Shown here piece after piece: positions 9,526 through 12,475 of a DNA stretch of 12,475 nt. Within the stretch, counting starts at the first letter, position 1. Each line of letters opens with the position of its first letter. The notes below the pieces were generated by a model. The model saw only the letters and a program-made list of their open reading frames with translations, was not told the DNA's origin and did no database searches. Source of the stretch: Eimeria necatrix (Eukaryota > Apicomplexa > Conoidasida > Eucoccidiorida > Eimeriidae); contig NW_013655251.1 of the NCBI RefSeq assembly GCF_000499385.1, positions 17,501 through 29,975 of the forward strand. Direction: 5' to 3'. Both the position numbers and the translations under genes were made by a program.

Positions 9526-9568
9526 TAGGGTTTAGGGTTTAGGGTTTAGGGTTTAGGGTTTAGGGTTT
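9526..9568. repeat. Telomere-like array 3 (TTTAGGG on plus)
   Basis: About six units of TTTAGGG, ending in GGGTTTTCAG. It begins at the end of the exon B reading frame and is the reverse complement of array 2, so the two could pair across exon B. Confidence 0.95.
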
Positions 9569-9654
9569 TCAGTTAAGAGCTAGGACTTAGGCTTTCGGGC
9601 TCTTGGGCGCAGGCAGCAAGCTCAAGCAGCGTGTTCACAGCGCAGGGCTCAGAG

Positions 9655-9705
9655 TTTAGGGTTTAGGGTTTAGGGTTTAGGGTTTAGGGTTTAGGGTTTA
9701 GGGTT
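9655..9705. repeat. Telomere-like array 4 (TTTAGGG on plus)
   Basis: About seven units of TTTAGGG, same orientation as array 3 and separated from it by about 86 bases of non-repeat sequence. It is followed by GTTGTGCATGCGCTGCAG, which has acceptor-like features. Confidence 0.95.
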
Positions 9706-9810
9706 GTGCATGCGCTGCAGCTGACTCTGTGAAGCCGCAAGGTGCACGTACACCTGGGCGTTTCCGGGAACCCTTTGCTGCTGCGGAAGCTTTGGAGGCT
9801 GACGGGCTGC

Positions 9811-9875
9811 TGCAGCGGCGGCCGCTGCGGCTGAGAGTTCCGCGATGCCGTCTGCGCAGCCCGGCAGCGGCACCA
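9811..9875. repeat. Left copy of a 65-bp direct repeat at the gap
   Basis: These 65 bases end exactly at the first N and are identical to 9976-10040. The two copies are best explained as the overlapping ends of two contigs that the assembler placed in order but did not merge. Confidence 0.95.
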
Positions 9876-10054
9876 NNNNNNNNNNNNNNNNNNNNNNNNN
9901 NNNNNNNNNNNNNNNNNNNNNNNNNNNNNNNNNNNNNNNNNNNNNNNNNNNNNNNNNNNNNNNNNNNNNNNNNNNTGCAGCGGCGGCCGCTGCGGCTGAG
10001 AGTTCCGCGATGCCGTCTGCGCAGCCCGGCAGCGGCACCACCAGCGGGCAGCAG

Positions 10055-10126
<72 letters not shown>

Positions 10127-10535
10127 CAGCATATGACTCAGTCTGCTCTGTCTGCATTCGCTAGGGCCTTTAGGCCCAGCGTTCGGCTGATGGGGCAGCG
10201 GCTGTCTCGTCACAGTTTCTTTGCAGGTTCTTCTCTTGTAAGTCCTGCTGCTGCTGCTGCTGCTGCCCCGCCTGCTGCAGCAGCAGCAGCAGCTGCTGCT
10301 GCTGCTGCCCCGCTTGGTGCTGCTGCTCCGGGCGCAGGAGCTGCGGCAGCAGCTGCTGTCGGAGCAGCTGCAGCGGACGATACGTTGCTGCGGGAAGAAG
10401 CAGAAGCTGCAGCAGCAGCTGCTGCTGCTGCTTCTGAAGCCTCCATCTGGCAGCAGCAGCAGCGAGGAGCAGCAGACACAGACGTCTGCCGACTAATTAC
10501 GGCACAGGGCCACGGCCGGCGGGGAACCTTCGAGG

Positions 10536-10566
<31 letters not shown>

Positions 10567-10726
10567 GTTCTATGCGTCCCAGCAGCAGCAGCAGAAAGAG
10601 CACCGGCACCAGCTCCTGCAACAGCAGCAGATGCTGCAGCACCTTCAGCAGCAGCAGCAGCAGATTCTCCCGGAAGTGGGCCCGAAGAGAACAGAGGATA
10701 GAGCGCTCAGTAAGGCGTATACTCCC

Positions 10727-10762
<36 letters not shown>

Positions 10763-10873
10763 CCTGCAGCAGCAATCGCAAGTCCGCAGCTGAGTACTTC
10801 AAAGCACCAGGGCCTGTTTGGCTTCAGCCACCGACTGCTGCACTCAATAGACAAGAGCGGGTCCCACATCAAG

Positions 10874-10925
<52 letters not shown>

Positions 10926-11022
10926 GTCCTGCGCCTGAGCCGACGAGCCTGCTTCGCCGAGGAGGGAGTTTTGCAGCGGCGTGTCTGCACAGCGGAGCCC
11001 TCCTGCGTTCGCGCAGCTCGCT

Positions 11023-11069
<47 letters not shown>

Positions 11070-11356
11070 TGGAGTTTCCTCCGTTGGTGAAGCCCTCGCA
11101 CGCGCAGCAGCAGACGCAGGTGCCTGTGGAGTCTTCGTTGGTTGGCGGCGGGTTGTATCCGCTGCAGCCGCTGCAGCCGCTGCAGGCGCTGCAGCCGCTG
11201 CAGCTGCAGCTGCTGCAGCAGCAGCAGCAGCAGCAGCAGCAGCCGGAGTACGACATTCAGTTTGGGGGTCTGCTGGTGCGTTTGCTGCGGAAGCTGAGTG
11301 CGAAGTGTCACTGCCAGTTCGACGTGTGGGAGGCGGAGGCGGTGGGGGTGGCGGAC

Positions 11357-11403
<47 letters not shown>

Positions 11404-11751
11404 GGGCCCCGAGGAGGAAGCAGTGGTGGAGGACGGAGAGGGCCTCGCGGCGCTGCACCTGCAGCTGCTGGGGCCCCGCAGACGCTTCGCACTGAAGCTC
11501 CTGGAAATCGACAAGACAGAAGAAAGCAGACTGAAGTACAGAACTCACAGTGTGCTGCAGGAGGGTTTGCAGCTGCGGGGTCTTTGCTGCCAGCTGTGGG
11601 GTTCGCGCGCAGCAGCAGCAGCAGCAGCAGCGCGGCGCAGCGGCCGCGGGCTGAGTGCGGCGGAGGCTGCGCTGCTGCAGCAGCTGGAGGCGCTGGGCCG
11701 CGGCGCGGCCGCGGGGCACCCCGAGCTGCTGCTGCAGCAGCTGCAGCAGCT

Positions 11752-11783
<32 letters not shown>

Positions 11784-12429
11784 TGCTGCTGCCGGGGAAG
11801 CTGCTGCCGGTGCCCCGCTACTTCTGGACCGCCAGGGGGCTGGCAGCCAGCGGCAGCAGAGTCCTCGGAGTGGCCATGGAAAGAATAGAAGGCCGGACTT
11901 TAACTCAAGTGCTGCAGCAGCTAAGAACTCCGTCTCGTGCTGCTGCTGCGCTGCTGGCCCTGGAGATCAGCATCAAGTTCGTGCGCAGCCAGCGGCTGCT
12001 GGCCTGCGAGCTGCAGCGGCCGCTGATCAACTGGGACACGAAGCCGGGGAACGTGTTGGTGGAGCTGTGCAGGTCTGCTGCTGCAGCAGGTCCTGCTGCA
12101 GCAGGTTCTGCTGCTGCTGCTGCTGCGCTGCACTGCATGCGCTGCGTCATCATAGACCTGGGCGACGCTCTCCCGGGGCCCCGCTTCCGCTTCCCCACCA
12201 GGCAGCAGCCGGGGGCCCCCCCCAGCTACGTAATTTGCACCAAAGGCAGCTGCAGCCCCGAGTGCGCAGTTTTGGTCTTTTTGTTGGCCAGCAGCAGCAA
12301 AAGTGATGCTTTTCGGAGGACTTGGTACGGCCACGCGGACTTGCGGCTGCTGCTGCGGGCTAAGCGCGAGAGGCTGCAGCACAGGTGGAGAAAGCTGCAG
12401 CAAACCGGCGTTCTCACTCGCAGAACCGC

Positions 12430-12475
<46 letters not shown>
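9816..12475 (+). CDS. Exon C: repeat-rich region ending in a divergent protein-kinase domain; 3' end outside window
   Basis: The frame with codon starts such as 9818 and 10190 is open from an in-frame TGA at 9800 to the window end, over 2.6 kb. The N-terminal part has Gln and Ala runs and short unique stretches (SALSAFARAFRPSVRLMGQR; FGFSHRLLHSIDKSGSHIKR). From about 11267 it reads as a kinase. The beta-1/2 region LLVRLLRKLSAKCHCQFDVW lacks the usual loop glycines. FALKLLEID carries the beta-3 Lys at 11495. The hinge is VLGVAMERIEGRTL (Met at 11876). The catalytic loop is LINWDTKPGNVLV (Asp 12035, Lys 12041, Asn 12050), with Trp where HRD kinases have Arg. VIIDLGDAL replaces DFG (Asp 12155), and CSPEC fills the APE position (12254). 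The Lys-Asp-Asp triad is therefore present and activity is possible. Ala or Gln runs interrupt the domain at presumed loops. The C-lobe is cut off in a Ser run at the right edge. It could be a rhoptry-kinase-like or other lineage-specific apicomplexan kinase; I cannot assign the subfamily. If not joined to exon B, candidate starts are ATG 9845, 10133 or 10190. Confidence 0.75.
9876..9975. other. Assembly gap of 100 N
   Basis: Exactly 100 unknown bases, the usual placeholder for a gap of unknown size. Because the flanks are the same 65-bp sequence, the true distance may be zero or negative. Removing the gap and one copy deletes 165 bases, a multiple of three, so the kinase frame is kept either way. 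Confidence 0.97.
9976..10040. repeat. Right copy of the 65-bp direct repeat at the gap
   Basis: Starts at the first base after the N run and is identical to 9811-9875. It continues into a 22-unit CAG tract at 10058-10123, a likely reason for the assembly break. Confidence 0.95.
10058..11401. repeat. Long CAG tracts in exon C
   Basis: The longest pure tracts are 10058-10123 (22 units, read as Gln), 10877-10924 (16, Gln), 11024-11068 (15, Gln) and 11360-11401 (14, read as Ala through GCA). Shorter ones are at 10730-10761 and 11218-11242. The same DNA repeat is read in different phases within one protein. Confidence 0.9.
11267..12475 (+). other. Protein-kinase-like domain (incomplete at right edge)
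   Basis: Domain-level entry within exon C. Landmarks in order: degenerate nucleotide loop (11267-11337); Ala-run insert (11360-11401); beta-3 Lys (11495); Ala/Gln inserts (11612-11630 and 11735-11782) where the helix C to beta-4 region should be; beta-4/5 and hinge (11792-11903); helix D/E (about 11905-12000); catalytic loop (12026-12058); Ala-run insert (12076-12127); DLG (12155-12163); activation segment to SPE (12164-12262). The order and spacing, once the runs are ignored, fit a eukaryotic protein kinase fold. This is motif matching by eye, with no profile score. Confidence 0.7.
12431..12475. repeat. CAG tract at the right edge
   Basis: A pure CAG/AGC tract of about 15 units runs to the last base of the window. 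In the kinase frame it reads as Ser. The window may end here because the assembly or segment ends in the repeat. Confidence 0.85.

Larger units (their letters stand above)
9525..9815 (+). other. Proposed intron between exons B and C (phase 1)
   Basis: The donor is T|GTAGGG at 9525, whose TAGGG belongs to the telomere-like array; the acceptor is GGCTGCTGCAG ending at 9815. Joining T|CG restores a Ser codon and continues in the kinase frame. The in-frame stops in the arrays and the TGA at 9800 require splicing if exons B and C belong together. The donor is weak (GTAGGG). Alternative acceptors are possible, including GCGCTGCAG at 9720, which opens another frame containing FAAAEALEADG that later stops at 10136. 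Confidence 0.3.

Noticed and set aside
8902..9705. Chromosome end suggested by TTTAGGG arrays
   Set aside because: The arrays are only six to seven units, occur in both orientations, and have coding sequence on both sides; they are interstitial.
9729..10136. Plus-strand frame with FAAAEALEADG crossing the gap
   Set aside because: It ends in a Ser run and a stop at 10136, while the kinase frame passes through the same sequence without a stop. Its middle depends on unknown bases. A small upstream exon in this frame cannot be excluded.
10844..11719. Minus-strand ORF of 291 codons
   Set aside because: Leu, Cys and Gln runs from the antisense of CAG tracts, with no domain; a shadow of exon C.
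10981..12306. Long plus-strand ORF of 441 codons
   Set aside because: It overlaps the kinase frame and consists largely of Ala, Ser, Gly and Arg runs. The neighbouring frame carries ordered kinase motifs and stays open for longer.

Overview
The window looks like nuclear DNA of an apicomplexan, most likely the coccidian Eimeria. The evidence is very dense trinucleotide CAG/CTG tracts read in genes as long Gln, Ala and Ser runs (the homopolymeric amino-acid repeats known from Eimeria), several short interstitial arrays of the telomere-like heptamer TTTAGGG/CCCTAAA, GT-AG intron signals, and a 100-N scaffold gap typical of a draft eukaryotic assembly. The species cannot be named from this sequence.

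Layout. (1) Positions 1-205: the first exon of a minus-strand gene (ATG at 168, splice donor at 79) that runs off the left edge, with a telomere-like array 2 bases upstream of its start codon. (2) About 206-6240: mostly plain, AT-richer sequence with no gene I can support, holding two clusters of TGCATGC-type sites. This resembles a feature-poor segment. (3) About 6240-7716: CAG/CTG tracts become frequent, and one open frame may be upstream coding sequence of the next gene. (4) 7717-12475: a feature-rich segment with strong plus-strand coding sequence.

The plus-strand part is best explained as one multi-exon gene, though this joining is my inference. Exon A (7717-8899) is rich in Gln, Ser and Ala. 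Exon B (9144-9524) is rich in Ala and Glu. Exon C (9816 to beyond the right edge) stays open for over 2.6 kb and ends in a divergent protein-kinase domain. That domain has a beta-3 lysine (FALKLL), a hinge (MERIEGRTL), a catalytic loop (NWDTKPGNVLV), a DLG metal-binding motif and an SPE motif. Both proposed introns are phase 1, and both donor sites lie at the edge of a telomere-like array. The frame of exon C escapes a simple ORF scan because it has no stop before the window ends; longer ORFs in other frames of the same region are shadows.

The 100-N gap at 9876-9975 is flanked by two identical 65-bp copies, one ending at the gap and one starting after it. The simplest reading is an unmerged contig overlap, not missing sequence.

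Most notable: telomere-like arrays touch gene-structure boundaries (a start codon, one well-supported intron donor and one possible donor). Two of them, in opposite orientation, bracket exon B.
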